6,187 bases of DNA, from positions 1-6,187 of the forward strand of contig JAGNPA010000123.1 in the NCBI GenBank assembly GCA_017989885.1, in the 5' to 3' direction. Source of the DNA: Aquabacterium sp. (GTDB taxonomy: Bacteria; Pseudomonadota; Gammaproteobacteria; Burkholderiales; Burkholderiaceae_C). Made by a program: the position numbers and the translations under genes. A model generated the notes under the pieces. That model had not been told where the DNA came from, did not search any database, and saw nothing but the letters and a program-made list of their open reading frames with translations. Below, in pieces: positions 1 through 6,187 of this stretch (within the stretch, counting starts at the first letter, position 1; each line of letters begins with the position of its first letter).

Positions 1-1090
1 GCAAGGCATCGAGCACGGCGCTGGGGTCGGCCACCTTGCTCAGGATCTCCAGCAAGCGACCGGCCGTGTAGGTCGCATCGTCAAAGCCATACCAACGCTC
101 GGCAAAGAAGATGTGACCGCTCATCTCACCGGCGAACGGTGCGCCGGTTTCCTTGAGCTTGGCCTTGACCAGCGAATGCCCGGTCTTGTACATCACCGGC
201 ACGCCGCCGGCCGCACGCACAGCCACGGCCAGCTGCTGGCTGCATTTGACGTCGTAAATGATCTGGCCACCGGGCACGCGCGTCAGCACGTCGCGCGCAA
301 ACAGCATGATCTGGCGGTCAGGGAAGATGTTGTTGCCCTCACGGGTCACCACACCGAGGCGGTCGCCGTCACCGTCAAAGGCCAGGCCCAGCTCGGCACC
401 GTGTTCTTTCACGGCGGCGATCAGGTCGCGCAGGTTCTCAGGCTTGGACGGGTCCGGGTGGTGGTTGGGAAAGTCGCCATCCACTTCCGAGAACAGCTCG
501 ATCACCTCACAGCCCAGCGCCCGCAGGATGCCAGGCGCGGAGGCACCCGGAATGCCGTTGCCCGAGTCCACCACGATCTTCATCGGACGGGCCAGCTTGC
601 AGTCACCGATGATGCGCTGCGTGTACTCGGCCAACACGTTCAGCTCGCTCAAGGCGCCGCTGCCCTGCACATAGTCTTCGGCCTCAATGCGCTGACGCAG
701 GCCCTGGATGTCGTCACCGTAAATGGCACGACCGGCCAGCACCATCTTGAAGCCGTTGTAGTCCTTGGGGTTGTGGCTGCCCGTCACCTGGATGCCGCTG
801 TGGCAGCCCTGCTCACCGCGCGTGGCGGCGACGTAGTACAGCATCGGCGTGGTCACCGCGCCCAGGTCGATGACGTTGATGCCGGTGCTGCGCAGGCCGG
901 CGATCAGGGCTGCGCTGAGCGACGGTCCCGAGACGCGACCATCACGCCCAACGGCCACGGCCTTCTCGCCCAGCTTCAGCGCCTCGGTCCCGAAGGCTCG
1001 GCCCAGGTGCTCGGCCATCGCCTCGCTCAAGGTCTGACCGACGATGCCCCGGATGTCGTAGGCCTTGAAAATGGAAGCGGCAACTTGCAT
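1..1090 (-). CDS. algC: phosphomannomutase/phosphoglucomutase, 3' end beyond window
   Basis: Alpha-D-phosphohexomutase that interconverts mannose or glucose 6-phosphate and 1-phosphate in the cytoplasm, feeding GDP-mannose and UDP-glucose for surface polysaccharide. The visible 363 residues begin MQVAASIFKAYDIRG, the usual opening of this family. TGSHNP (residues 103-108) carries the phosphoserine Ser105; DGDGDR (239-244) is the Mg-binding loop; GEMSGH (321-326) is the sugar-specificity loop. Domains I-III are therefore present. The family is about 460 residues, so roughly 100 residues, the phosphate-binding domain IV, lie beyond position 1. This is truncation by the window edge; the frame is open throughout. 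The start at 1090 is chosen from the conserved N-terminus; only a weak purine-rich stretch precedes it. It is divergent from the transporter gene. The symbol follows the Pseudomonas homologue; manB would be an alternative. The family call is secure, but the preferred sugar cannot be read from sequence. Confidence 0.95.
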   Translation of the reverse strand, partial: MQVAASIFKAYDIRGIVGQTLSEAMAEHLGRAFGTEALKLGEKAVAVGRDGRVSGPSLSAALIAGLRSTGINVIDLGAVTTPMLYYVAATRGEQGCHSGIQVTGSHNPKDYNGFKMVLAGRAIYGDDIQGLRQRIEAEDYVQGSGALSELNVLAEYTQRIIGDCKLARPMKIVVDSGNGIPGASAPGILRALGCEVIELFSEVDGDFPNHHPDPSKPENLRDLIAAVKEHGAELGLAFDGDGDRLGVVTREGNNIFPDRQIMLFARDVLTRVPGGQIIYDVKCSQQLAVAVRAAGGVPVMYKTGHSLVKAKLKETGAPFAGEMSGHIFFAERWYGFDDATYTAGRLLEILSKVADPSAVLDAL

Positions 1091-1239
1091 GGCAGTCTTT
1101 CGTTCGTGGAGCGTGATGACAGATGGCGATTTTAAGGACTGCACCTGCCACTTTGCCCTCACAGACCGATAACTTGCACAAACCCCGTGATTCAAGGTCG
1201 GCTGCACGGTGGCCGCCTTGCCGCTACGATGTGAGGGAT
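1091..1239. promoter_or_regulatory. divergent intergenic region with a possible -10 for the mutase gene
   Basis: This 149-bp gap separates two divergent genes, so promoters for both should lie here. On the minus strand TAAAAT (complement of 1129-1134) fits a sigma70 -10 about 39 bases from the mutase start, but no good -35 stands 16-18 bases upstream of it. On the plus strand only a poor TACGAT (1225-1230) is seen. Neither is more than a candidate. No hairpin or operator-like palindrome stands out. Confidence 0.3.
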
Positions 1240-2160
1240 ATGACATTTCGCGACATGTTGGCCATGCTGGCCCTGGCTGCCGTCTGGGGCGGCTCCTTCC
1301 TGTTCCTGCATGTCGCTGCGCCCGTGGTGGGCCCGGTGGGCCTGGCGGCGTTCCGCGTCGGCTCGGCCGTGCTGTTGCTGCTGCCCATCGTCTTGCTCAA
1401 GCGCGACGGCGCGCAGTTGCTGACCTACGCCCGGCCCTTGCTGGTCTGCGGCCTGCTGGCATTCGGCCTGCCCTTCCTCTGTCTGAGTGTGGCGGCGCGC
1501 CACCTGCCTGCGGGCCTGATGTCCATCCTCAACGCCACCACCCCCATGTGGGGCGCGTTCGTCGGCTGGTTGTGGCTGCGTGAGCGCATGCACCTGACGC
1601 GCAGCCTGGGCCTGATCCTGGGCCTGCTGGGTGTGGCGCTGCTGACCGCCGACAAGGGTGCCATTCCACCGGGCAGCGGCAGCCTGTTGGCCGTCGCCTT
1701 GATGCTGTGCGCCACCTTGTCTTACGCCCTGTCGGTGCACGTGGCCCGTCGCCATCTGCACGCCCTCAGCCCGCTGAGCAACGCCGCTGGCACCCTGTGC
1801 ATGACCGCACTGGTCATGGTGGGCCCCGCCCTGTGGCTCGGCCCGCAACCGGTGCCCCCGCACACGGCCCAGTACTGGCACGAGGTCCCCGGAACGGTGT
1901 GGGCGGCGCTGCTGACCCTGGGCATTGTCTGCACCGGCCTGGCGCAGATCGTGTTCTTCCGCCTGATCGGGCGCATTGGCCCCAATCAAGCCCTCACCGT
2001 CACCTTCCTCATCCCGGTTTTTGGCATGCTGTGGGGCGCGCTGTTCTTGAATGAGCGCATCACCAGCTGGATGCTGCTCAGCACCGTCGTCATTGCCCTG
2101 GGCACCTGGCTGGCCAACCGCCCGGCGCCCCTGCGCAGCCCGCCGCCGGTCCACCCCTAG
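1240..2160 (+). CDS. EamA/DMT-superfamily inner-membrane transporter
   Basis: A 306-residue, strongly hydrophobic protein with ten predicted membrane segments (about residues 7-25, 33-53, 67-88, 90-113, 121-136, 148-167, 181-200, 217-239, 248-270, 276-292). It is built as two EamA repeats, the duplicated five-helix units typical of the drug/metabolite transporter superfamily. Each repeat ends in the family signature: NATTPMWGAFVGWLWLRERM (98-117) and TFLIPVFGMLWGALFLNERI (255-274). Length matches the usual 290-310. Such proteins are mostly efflux carriers for amino acids or other metabolites; the substrate cannot be inferred. The frame is open from 1123, but ATG 1240 is preferred because the first helix follows at once and GAGGG (1233-1237) sits just upstream, although the spacing is short; ATG 1255 is an alternative. 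It is the first gene of a tight plus-strand set, with 11 bases to the next start. Confidence 0.9.
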   Translation: MTFRDMLAMLALAAVWGGSFLFLHVAAPVVGPVGLAAFRVGSAVLLLLPIVLLKRDGAQLLTYARPLLVCGLLAFGLPFLCLSVAARHLPAGLMSILNATTPMWGAFVGWLWLRERMHLTRSLGLILGLLGVALLTADKGAIPPGSGSLLAVALMLCATLSYALSVHVARRHLHALSPLSNAAGTLCMTALVMVGPALWLGPQPVPPHTAQYWHEVPGTVWAALLTLGIVCTGLAQIVFFRLIGRIGPNQALTVTFLIPVFGMLWGALFLNERITSWMLLSTVVIALGTWLANRPAPLRSPPPVHP

Positions 2161-2171
2161 CCGCCACCGCC

Positions 2172-2405
2172 ATGACCGCCGTTCGCAAGAAAAAACTCAC
2201 GCAACTGCCGCCCCTGGTCGTGCCAGGCCTCAAGCCCCGCAACCCGCTGGTGGCGCCCGCCTTGCAGCGCAAAGCCGGCGCGCACCAGACGCCCCAGAGC
2301 CTCAAGGCCAAGGAGCGTGCCGAGGCCCGCCGCGCCATCGACCGCAGCCTGCGCGAAGAGGTCAAATTCAAACCCACTCACCCACGTCACAAGGACAAGC
2401 CATGA
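2172..2405 (+). CDS. small basic protein of unknown function
   Basis: I do not recognise this protein. It has 77 residues, about 20 Lys/Arg against 6 Asp/Glu (net charge near +14), no membrane segment and no cysteine. The first 30 residues are Lys- and Pro-rich (VRKKKLTQLPP, then PGLKPRNP) and probably extended. Residues about 43-66, rich in Ala, Arg and Glu, could form an amphipathic helix, and the tail is basic (PTHPRHKDKP). Nucleic-acid or ribosome binding would fit the charge, but that is a guess. Support for a real gene: it fills the space between two clear genes, starts 11 bases after the transporter stop, and its TGA overlaps the next ATG (ATGA at 2402-2405), implying translational coupling. 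No clear ribosome binding site precedes ATG 2172, so it may depend on ribosomes leaving the upstream gene. Confidence 0.65.
   Translation: MTAVRKKKLTQLPPLVVPGLKPRNPLVAPALQRKAGAHQTPQSLKAKERAEARRAIDRSLREEVKFKPTHPRHKDKP
2391..2395 (+). promoter_or_regulatory. ribosome binding site for the MaoC-like gene
   Basis: AAGGA lies six bases before ATG 2402, inside the end of the preceding gene. It fixes the start of the MaoC-like protein at 2402 rather than at the far upstream in-frame ATG at 2051. Confidence 0.7.
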
Positions 2406-2902
2406 GTCAGGCCGAAACCGGCACAAGCACCAAGTCACCCCGCTGGTACTGGGAAGACTTCACCCCTGGGCTGAGCATGACCTTCGGGCCGCGCGAAGTG
2501 GGCCGTGAAGAGATCGTCCAGTTCGCCAGGGACTTCGACCCCCAACCCTTCCACCTCGATGAGGAAGCGGGCAAGGCCTCGCTGTTTGGGGGCCTGGCCG
2601 CCAGCGGCTGGCACACCGCCGGCATCGTCATGCGCATGATGTGCGACGGTTTCATCCTCGACTCCAGCAGCCTGGGCTCGCCCGGACTGGATTCGCTGAA
2701 ATGGCACAAACCGGTGCTGGTGGGCGACGCGCTGCGCGCCCGCATGACCGTGCTCGACAGCCGCCCCATGAAGAGCAAGCCCCATGTCGGCCTGGTGCAG
2801 ACGCGCTGGGAGGCCCTCAACCAGCGCGACGAGATCGTGATGACGATCGAGAGCTGGGCCATGTTTGGCCGACGCACGCCGGGCGCGGCGGTCACGGGCT
2901 GA
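2402..2902 (+). CDS. MaoC-like (R)-specific enoyl hydratase family protein
   Basis: A 166-residue single-hotdog protein of the MaoC dehydratase family, which hydrates or dehydrates acyl-CoA thioesters in the cytoplasm, for example in fatty-acid or PHA metabolism. The N-terminus WYWEDFTPGLSMTFGPREV (15-33) is the usual entry strand region. The hydratase-2 motif is present as FDPQPFH (45-51): Asp46 and His51 match the catalytic Asp/His pair, five apart as in known R-hydratases, with Gln in place of the common Asn. GLAASGWHT (64-72) follows as expected at the start of the hotdog helix. The length is normal for a stand-alone domain. The true acyl-CoA substrate is not visible. It is the last gene of the plus-strand set and is followed by a terminator 12 bases after its stop. 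An in-frame extension back to 2051 runs through two other genes and is rejected. Confidence 0.9.
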   Translation: MSQAETGTSTKSPRWYWEDFTPGLSMTFGPREVGREEIVQFARDFDPQPFHLDEEAGKASLFGGLAASGWHTAGIVMRMMCDGFILDSSSLGSPGLDSLKWHKPVLVGDALRARMTVLDSRPMKSKPHVGLVQTRWEALNQRDEIVMTIESWAMFGRRTPGAAVTG

Positions 2903-2914
2903 GCCCCCAAGCAA

Positions 2915-2953
2915 AAAGCCCTGACGCGTGTGCATCAGGGCTTTGCATTTTTT
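2915..2953. terminator. bidirectional rho-independent terminator
   Basis: AAAGCCCTGA (2915-2924) pairs perfectly with TCAGGGCTTT (2935-2944) around a 10-base loop. On the plus strand it is followed by TGCA-less flank GCA and six T (2948-2953), ending the MaoC set. On the minus strand the same stem is followed by five T (complement of 2913-2917, partly in the stem), so it can also stop the tRNA transcript. The plus-strand T tract reaches the last base of the tRNA-Asp CCA. Confidence 0.85.
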
Positions 2954-3029
2954 GGCGGAGTGGACGGGACTCGAACCCGCGACCCCCGGCGTGACAGGCC
3001 GGTATTCTAACCAACTGAACTACCACTCC
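2953..3029 (-). tRNA. tRNA-Asp (GTC), copy nearest the terminator
   Basis: 77 bases with encoded CCA. Acceptor GGAGTGG pairs with CCACTCC; discriminator G73; anticodon stem CCGGC/GCCGG around CTGTCAC gives anticodon GTC (complement of 2993-2995). T arm GCGGG/CCCGT with loop TTCGAGT. G34-U35-C36 and G73 are the known AspRS identity bases. Last gene of the transcript. Confidence 0.98.
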
Positions 3030-3037
3030 GCAGTGGC

Positions 3038-3075
3038 TGACGTCTGTGCTTGCAAATGCAAACCAAGCGCCGTCA
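3038..3075 (-). other. Glu-Asp spacer hairpin, unit 1
   Basis: In the transcript an outer stem UGACG/CGUCA (3071-3075 with 3038-3042) encloses an inner stem GUUUGC/GCAAGC (3058-3063 with 3048-3053) with loop AUUU. One inner pair is U-G (3062 with 3049). It fills most of the 51-base spacer. Same sequence in unit 2 (3496-3533). Confidence 0.6.
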
Positions 3076-3080
3076 AAACT

Positions 3081-3156
3081 TGGCGTCCCCTAGGGGATTC
3101 GAACCCCTGTAGTCACCGTGAAAGGGTGGTGTCCTAGGCCTCTAGACGAAGGGGAC
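3081..3156 (-). tRNA. tRNA-Glu (TTC), unit 1
   Basis: 76 bases with CCA. Acceptor GTCCCCT/AGGGGAC, discriminator G, T arm AGGGG/CCCCT with loop TTCGAAT, variable loop of four bases as in E. coli tRNA-Glu. Anticodon TTC is the complement of 3120-3122. The top pair of the anticodon stem is C27 opposite A43 (3129 and 3113), a mismatch; the other four pairs are normal. Confidence 0.98.
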
Positions 3157-3179
3157 TCCGTCAAAACGAATTGTCGTTG

Positions 3180-3209
3180 ATTGTACCTGTCTCGCTACCG
3201 GCTTGTCGC
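3180..3209 (-). promoter_or_regulatory. weak candidate internal promoter before tRNA-Glu, unit 1
   Basis: On the minus strand TACAAT (3180-3185) is a 5/6 match to a -10, with GCGACA (3204-3209, 4/6 to a -35) 18 bases upstream. It would start transcription about 17-20 bases before tRNA-Glu. Unit 2 has the same sequence at 3638-3667; units 3 and 4 lack the -10. The -35 overlaps a hairpin arm, so chance is quite possible. Confidence 0.2.
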
Positions 3210-3244
3210 CACCGTGACCAGCACGCGACACACGCGGCGGTGAA

Positions 3245-3320
<76 letters not shown>

Positions 3321-3374
3321 TCATGCTTGCGCAATCGGGGCGCCAAACTGGCACCGAGACTGATCCATCAACAC

Positions 3375-3400
3375 GATACCGCTGTGTCACCAGCGGCACC
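3375..3400 (-). other. Asp-Ala spacer hairpin, unit 1
   Basis: Ten pairs (3375-3384 with 3391-3400) around a six-base loop, GUGACA in the transcript. Two pairs are G-U in the RNA (3378/3397 and 3376/3399), which would be A-C mismatches if the plus strand were transcribed; this agrees with minus-strand transcription. Confidence 0.7.
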
Positions 3401-3410
3401 TGAAATACCT

Positions 3411-3487
3411 TGGCGGAGTGGACGGGACTCGAACCCGCGACCCCCGGCGTGACAGGCCGGTATTCTAACCAACTGAACTACCACTCC
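3411..3487 (-). tRNA. tRNA-Asp (GTC), unit 2
   Basis: Identical to the gene at 2953-3029, including CCA and anticodon GTC. Confidence 0.98.
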
Positions 3488-3538
3488 GCAGTGGCTGACG
3501 TCTGTGCTTGCAAATGCAAACCAAGCGCCGTCAAAACT

Positions 3539-3614
3539 TGGCGTCCCCTAGGGGATTCGAACCCCTGTAGTCACCGTGAAAGGGTGGTGTCCTAGGCCTC
3601 TAGACGAAGGGGAC
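3539..3614 (-). tRNA. tRNA-Glu (TTC), unit 2
   Basis: Identical to the gene at 3081-3156, with the same C27-A43 mismatch. Confidence 0.98.
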
Positions 3615-3702
3615 TCCGTCAAAACGAATTGTCGTTGATTGTACCTGTCTCGCTACCGGCTTGTCGCCACCGTGACCAGCACGCGACACACGCGGCGGTG
3701 AA

Positions 3703-3778
<76 letters not shown>

Positions 3779-3832
3779 TCATGCTTGCGCAATCGGGGCG
3801 CCAAACTGGCACCGAGACTGATCCATCAACAC

Positions 3833-3858
3833 GATGCCGCTGTGTCACCAGCAGCACC
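3833..3858 (-). other. Asp-Ala spacer hairpin, unit 2
   Basis: Same ten-pair stem as unit 1 (3833-3842 with 3849-3858). Here the pair at 3836/3855 is G-C instead of G-U, while 3838/3853 has become a G-U in the RNA. These are the only two bases that separate units 1 and 2. Confidence 0.7.
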
Positions 3859-3868
3859 TGAAATACCT

Positions 3869-3945
3869 TGGCGGAGTGGACGGGACTCGAACCCGCGACC
3901 CCCGGCGTGACAGGCCGGTATTCTAACCAACTGAACTACCACTCC
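3869..3945 (-). tRNA. tRNA-Asp (GTC), unit 3
   Basis: Identical to the other three tRNA-Asp genes. Confidence 0.98.
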
Positions 3946-3963
3946 GCAGTGGCTGACGTCTGT

Positions 3964-3979
3964 GTTTGCTTGCGCAAAC
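3964..3979 (-). other. Glu-Asp spacer hairpin, unit 3
   Basis: Transcript stem GUUUGC/GCAAAC with tetraloop GCAA, a GNRA loop. The pair at 3965/3978 is U-A here, U-G in units 1 and 2, and C-G in unit 4. The outer UGACG/CGUCA pairing is kept. Confidence 0.65.
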
Positions 3980-3996
3980 CAAGCGCCGTCAAAACT

Positions 3997-4072
3997 TGGC
4001 GTCCCCTAGGGGATTCGAACCCCTGTAGTCACCGTGAAAGGGTGGTGTCCTAGGCCTCTAGACGAAGGGGAC
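3997..4072 (-). tRNA. tRNA-Glu (TTC), unit 3
   Basis: Identical to the other tRNA-Glu genes. Confidence 0.98.
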
Positions 4073-4114
4073 TCCGTCAAAACAAATTGTCTGCTGATGA
4101 TTCAACCCGTCACC

Positions 4115-4151
4115 GCCTGTCGCCACCATCACGACAGGCACCAACCTGTCG
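4115..4151 (-). other. competing hairpins in Ala-Glu spacer, unit 3
   Basis: CCTGTCG (4116-4122), CGACAGG (4132-4138) and CCTGTCG (4145-4151) follow one another on the plus strand. The middle arm can pair with either neighbour: eight pairs with the left one (4115-4122 with 4132-4139, loop 9), or seven with the right one (loop 6). Units 1 and 2 keep only one hairpin here, TGTCGC/GCGACA. Confidence 0.55.
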
Positions 4152-4158
4152 GCATCTT

Positions 4159-4234
<76 letters not shown>

Positions 4235-4288
4235 TCATGCTTGCGCATTCAGGACGCCAGACTGGCACCGAGACTGATCCATCAACAC

Positions 4289-4314
4289 AATGCCGCTGTG
4301 TCACCAGCGGCACT
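4289..4314 (-). other. Asp-Ala spacer hairpin, unit 3
   Basis: Ten pairs (4289-4298 with 4305-4314). The second outermost base change is a full swap: 4289/4314 is A-T where units 1 and 2 have G-C (3375/3400 and 3833/3858). The loop is unchanged. Confidence 0.7.
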
Positions 4315-4324
4315 TGAAATACCT

Positions 4325-4401
4325 TGGCGGAGTGGACGGGACTCGAACCCGCGACCCCCGGCGTGACAGGCCGGTATTCTAACCAACTGAACTACCACTC
4401 C
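4325..4401 (-). tRNA. tRNA-Asp (GTC), unit 4
   Basis: Identical to the other tRNA-Asp genes; first tRNA-Asp in the transcript. Confidence 0.98.
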
Positions 4402-4409
4402 GCAGTGGC

Positions 4410-4447
4410 TGACGTCTGTGCTTGCTTGCGCAAGCCAAGTGCCGTCA
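4410..4447 (-). other. Glu-Asp spacer hairpin, unit 4
   Basis: Outer stem UGACG/CGUCA (4443-4447 with 4410-4414); inner stem GCUUGC/GCAAGC (4430-4435 with 4420-4425) capped by GCAA. The inner pair 4421/4434 is C-G, completing the three pairing states seen among the units. Confidence 0.65.
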
Positions 4448-4452
4448 AAACT

Positions 4453-4528
4453 TGGCGTCCCCTAGGGGATTCGAACCCCTGTAGTCACCGTGAAAGGGTG
4501 GTGTCCTAGGCCTCTAGACGAAGGGGAC
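4453..4528 (-). tRNA. tRNA-Glu (TTC), unit 4
   Basis: Identical to the other tRNA-Glu genes. The spacer separating it from the Ala gene upstream (4529-4592, 64 bases) is unrelated to that of the other units. Confidence 0.98.
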
Positions 4529-4592
4529 TGAATCCTTCATACAACCTGATCGACGCTTTACCTGGCAACTTCAGCAACCTGACCACCTGTGA

Positions 4593-4668
<76 letters not shown>

Positions 4669-4672
4669 GTCT

Positions 4673-4723
4673 GGATTCGCATCCTTCAGAGCTGCCCGGC
4701 TGCTTCGTTCATTCAAACAAAGC
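4673..4723 (-). other. two hairpins in the leader of the tRNA transcript
   Basis: The first stem, GCUUUGUU/AACGAAGC (4716-4723 with 4702-4709), has eight pairs including one U-G and a six-base loop. The second, GGAU/AUCC (4681-4684 with 4673-4676), has a GCGA tetraloop and ends five bases before tRNA-Ala. Confidence 0.5.
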
Positions 4724-4743
4724 GTCGTTCAAGCGAGACTGAG

Positions 4744-4773
4744 AGTATATACCGAAACTTTTGCCGCCATCAA
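4744..4773 (-). promoter_or_regulatory. sigma70-like promoter of the tRNA array
   Basis: Minus strand: TTGATG (4768-4773) as -35, an 18-base spacer, and TATACT (4744-4749) as -10, five of six to consensus. Predicted start near 4737. An AT-rich tract with six T (complement of 4782-4787) lies upstream of the -35, where an UP element would be. It is the best promoter I see between gltX and the first tRNA. Confidence 0.65.
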
Positions 4774-4781
4774 GGGCACGC

Positions 4782-4813
4782 AAAAAACTTGGGGCTGTCG
4801 ATGCGATGCGACA
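4782..4813 (-). terminator. weak possible terminator after gltX
   Basis: Transcript stem TGTCG/CGACA (4809-4813 with 4796-4800, loop of eight) is followed, after an eight-base gap, by six T (4782-4787). The short stem and the gap make it a poor intrinsic terminator, so gltX transcripts may continue into the tRNAs. Confidence 0.25.
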
Positions 4814-4855
4814 CCCTCGTGCAACGCCCTGCCCGGGCGCCGCACAAAGGGGGCC

Positions 4856-6187
4856 TCAGGCCGAAACGCGGGCCAGGCGCGCCAACACGTCGTCGCGCTC
4901 GAACAGCGCGAGCACGGCATCCACCGAAGGCGTCTGCGAGCGGCCACACACCAGCAGGCGCACGGGAATGGCCAGTTGCGGCATCTTCAGGCCAACCTCC
5001 TTCAAGGTGTCCTTGATGGCCTGGCTGATGGCGTCCTTCTCCCACGCCACGGTTTCCAGACGCTTGGCCAGTGCGAGCACGGCAGGACGGGTCACCTCAG
5101 TCAGCTGGGCGGCCAGCTCTTCCGCTGGGGCATGGAGGTGCTGCACGTACATCGTCAGCCACTCCATCAGTTCGATCGTGGTCGCGCAGCGGTCCTTGAA
5201 CAGCGCACACAAGGCCGTCAGCTTGTCGCCAGATTGCAACGCCTCCGGCAGGGTCACGCCATGACGGGCGAACTGCTCGCGCACCAGGCCCGCCAGCATC
5301 GCGTCGTCGGCGGTCTTCATGTGCTGCTGGGCCACCCAGCGCAGCTTGGCCTCGTCGAACTGGCCGGCGCTCTTGCCCAGGTGGTCCAGGTTGAACCACT
5401 CGACCAGTTGCTGGCGCGAGAAGATCTCGTCGTCGCCGTGACTCCAGCCCAGGCGGGCCAGGTAGTTCACGATGGCGTCGGCCAGATAACCTTCGTCGCG
5501 GTACTGCGTGACGGCCTTGGCACCATGGCGCTTGCTCATCTTCTCGCCCTGCTCGTTGAGCACGGTGGGCAGGTGGGCGTACACCGGGGGCTCCTGGCCC
5601 AGCGCGCGCAGGATGTTGATCTGGCGCGGGGTGTTGTTGACGTGGTCGTCGCCACGGATGACGTGGGTGATGCCCATGTCCATGTCGTCGACCACCACAC
5701 AGAAGTTGTAGGTGGGCGTGCCGTCAGGGCGGGCGATGACCAGGTCATCCAGCTCGTCGTTGCTGATCTCGATGCGGCCCTTGACCTTGTCATCCCACAC
5801 GACCGAACCGCCTTGCGGGTTCTTGAAGCGCAGCACGGGCTTGACGCCTTCGGGCACGGGCGGCAAGGTCTTGCCTGCTTCAGGCCGCCAGGTGCCGTCG
5901 TAACGCGGCTTTTCCTTGTTGGCCATCTGGCGCTCACGCAGGGCGTCCAGCTCGGCGGTGCTCATGTAGCAGGGATAGACCAGGCCCTTGTCCTGCATCT
6001 CCTGCAGCACGACCTTGTAGCGGTCCATGCGCTGCATCTGGTAGTACGGGCCCTCGTCGTGGTTCAGGCCCAGCCAGGCCATGCCTTCGAGGATGACGTC
6101 CACGGCTTCCTGCGACGAGCGCTCGACATCGGTGTCTTCGATGCGCAGGATGAACACACCCTGGTTGGCGCGCGCAAAGGCCCAGGG
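4856..6187 (-). CDS. gltX: glutamyl-tRNA synthetase, 5' end beyond window
   Basis: Class I aminoacyl-tRNA synthetase that charges tRNA-Glu with glutamate in the cytoplasm, supplying translation and, where GluTR is present, tetrapyrrole synthesis. The visible 443 residues start inside the Rossmann fold ([20 protein letters not shown]). [13 protein letters not shown] is the hallmark after the HIGH region; the HIGH motif itself and about 30 N-terminal residues lie beyond 6187. [20 protein letters not shown] leads to the [10 protein letters not shown] segment, and the KMSKR ATP-binding loop is at 5528-5542. The C-terminal helical anticodon-binding part ends near ...RLARVSA at 4856. The total would be about 470 residues, normal for the family. 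A GTG at 6157 is an internal Val codon, not the start. Downstream on the same strand is the array with four tRNA-Glu genes, 187 bases away. Confidence 0.97.
   Translation of the reverse strand, partial: PWAFARANQGVFILRIEDTDVERSSQEAVDVILEGMAWLGLNHDEGPYYQMQRMDRYKVVLQEMQDKGLVYPCYMSTAELDALRERQMANKEKPRYDGTWRPEAGKTLPPVPEGVKPVLRFKNPQGGSVVWDDKVKGRIEISNDELDDLVIARPDGTPTYNFCVVVDDMDMGITHVIRGDDHVNNTPRQINILRALGQEPPVYAHLPTVLNEQGEKMSKRHGAKAVTQYRDEGYLADAIVNYLARLGWSHGDDEIFSRQQLVEWFNLDHLGKSAGQFDEAKLRWVAQQHMKTADDAMLAGLVREQFARHGVTLPEALQSGDKLTALCALFKDRCATTIELMEWLTMYVQHLHAPAEELAAQLTEVTRPAVLALAKRLETVAWEKDAISQAIKDTLKEVGLKMPQLAIPVRLLVCGRSQTPSVDAVLALFERDDVLARLARVSA

Noticed and set aside
113..1135. 340-residue plus-strand reading frame over the mutase gene
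   Set aside because: It is antisense to a gene with clear catalytic motifs, is low-complexity His/Ala/Gln-rich, and arises from GC-biased codon positions.
1192..2154. 320-residue minus-strand frame rich in Gln, Ala and Gly
   Set aside because: It lies antisense to the transporter, whose ten helices and EamA signatures are convincing.
2051..2401. Upstream extension of the MaoC-like protein by 117 residues
   Set aside because: It overlaps the end of the transporter and all of the small basic gene, and AAGGA plus the conserved domain start support ATG 2402.
4716..4726. BoxA-like antitermination site in the tRNA leader
   Set aside because: The match to the rrn boxA consensus is poor and the bases are better explained as one arm of a hairpin.
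4770..5264. Plus-strand frames over the gltX 3' end
   Set aside because: They are antisense to gltX, have no recognisable domain and have no ribosome binding site.

Overview
The window looks like chromosomal DNA from a GC-rich betaproteobacterium, most likely Burkholderiales (Comamonadaceae or relatives). This is inferred from protein wording, codon use and gene order, not from a search. Most of it is housekeeping sequence. The unusual part is a tRNA cluster made of the same three genes repeated four times.

Layout. Positions 1-1090 (minus) hold most of a phosphomannomutase/phosphoglucomutase whose C-terminal domain runs off the left edge. Divergent from it, a compact plus-strand set follows: a 10-TM EamA/DMT-family transporter (1240-2160), an unrecognised 77-residue very basic protein (2172-2405) and a MaoC-like hotdog hydratase (2402-2902). 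The last two overlap by ATGA. A strong hairpin terminator at 2915-2953 ends this set and, read the other way, also suits the tRNA transcript arriving from the right.

Positions 2953-4668 (minus) carry twelve tRNA genes. Read in transcript direction they are (Ala-GGC, Glu-TTC, Asp-GTC) four times. All four copies of each tRNA are identical and all encode CCA. The two promoter-distal units are 458-bp direct repeats differing at two bases, the third is more diverged in its spacers, and the fourth (promoter-proximal) has an unrelated Ala-Glu spacer. Spacers between Asp and Ala and between Glu and Asp contain hairpins whose differences between copies keep the pairing, including G-C to A-U and C-G to U-A swaps. 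A sigma70-like promoter (4744-4773) lies just upstream of the first tRNA.

Positions 4856-6187 (minus) are glutamyl-tRNA synthetase (gltX), missing its N-terminus at the right edge. So the enzyme that charges tRNA-Glu lies directly upstream of four tRNA-Glu genes on the same strand. gltX beside tRNA genes is a known arrangement in proteobacteria; the fourfold triplet and the covarying spacer hairpins are what deserve attention. I see no defence system, mobile element, CRISPR or biosynthetic cluster.
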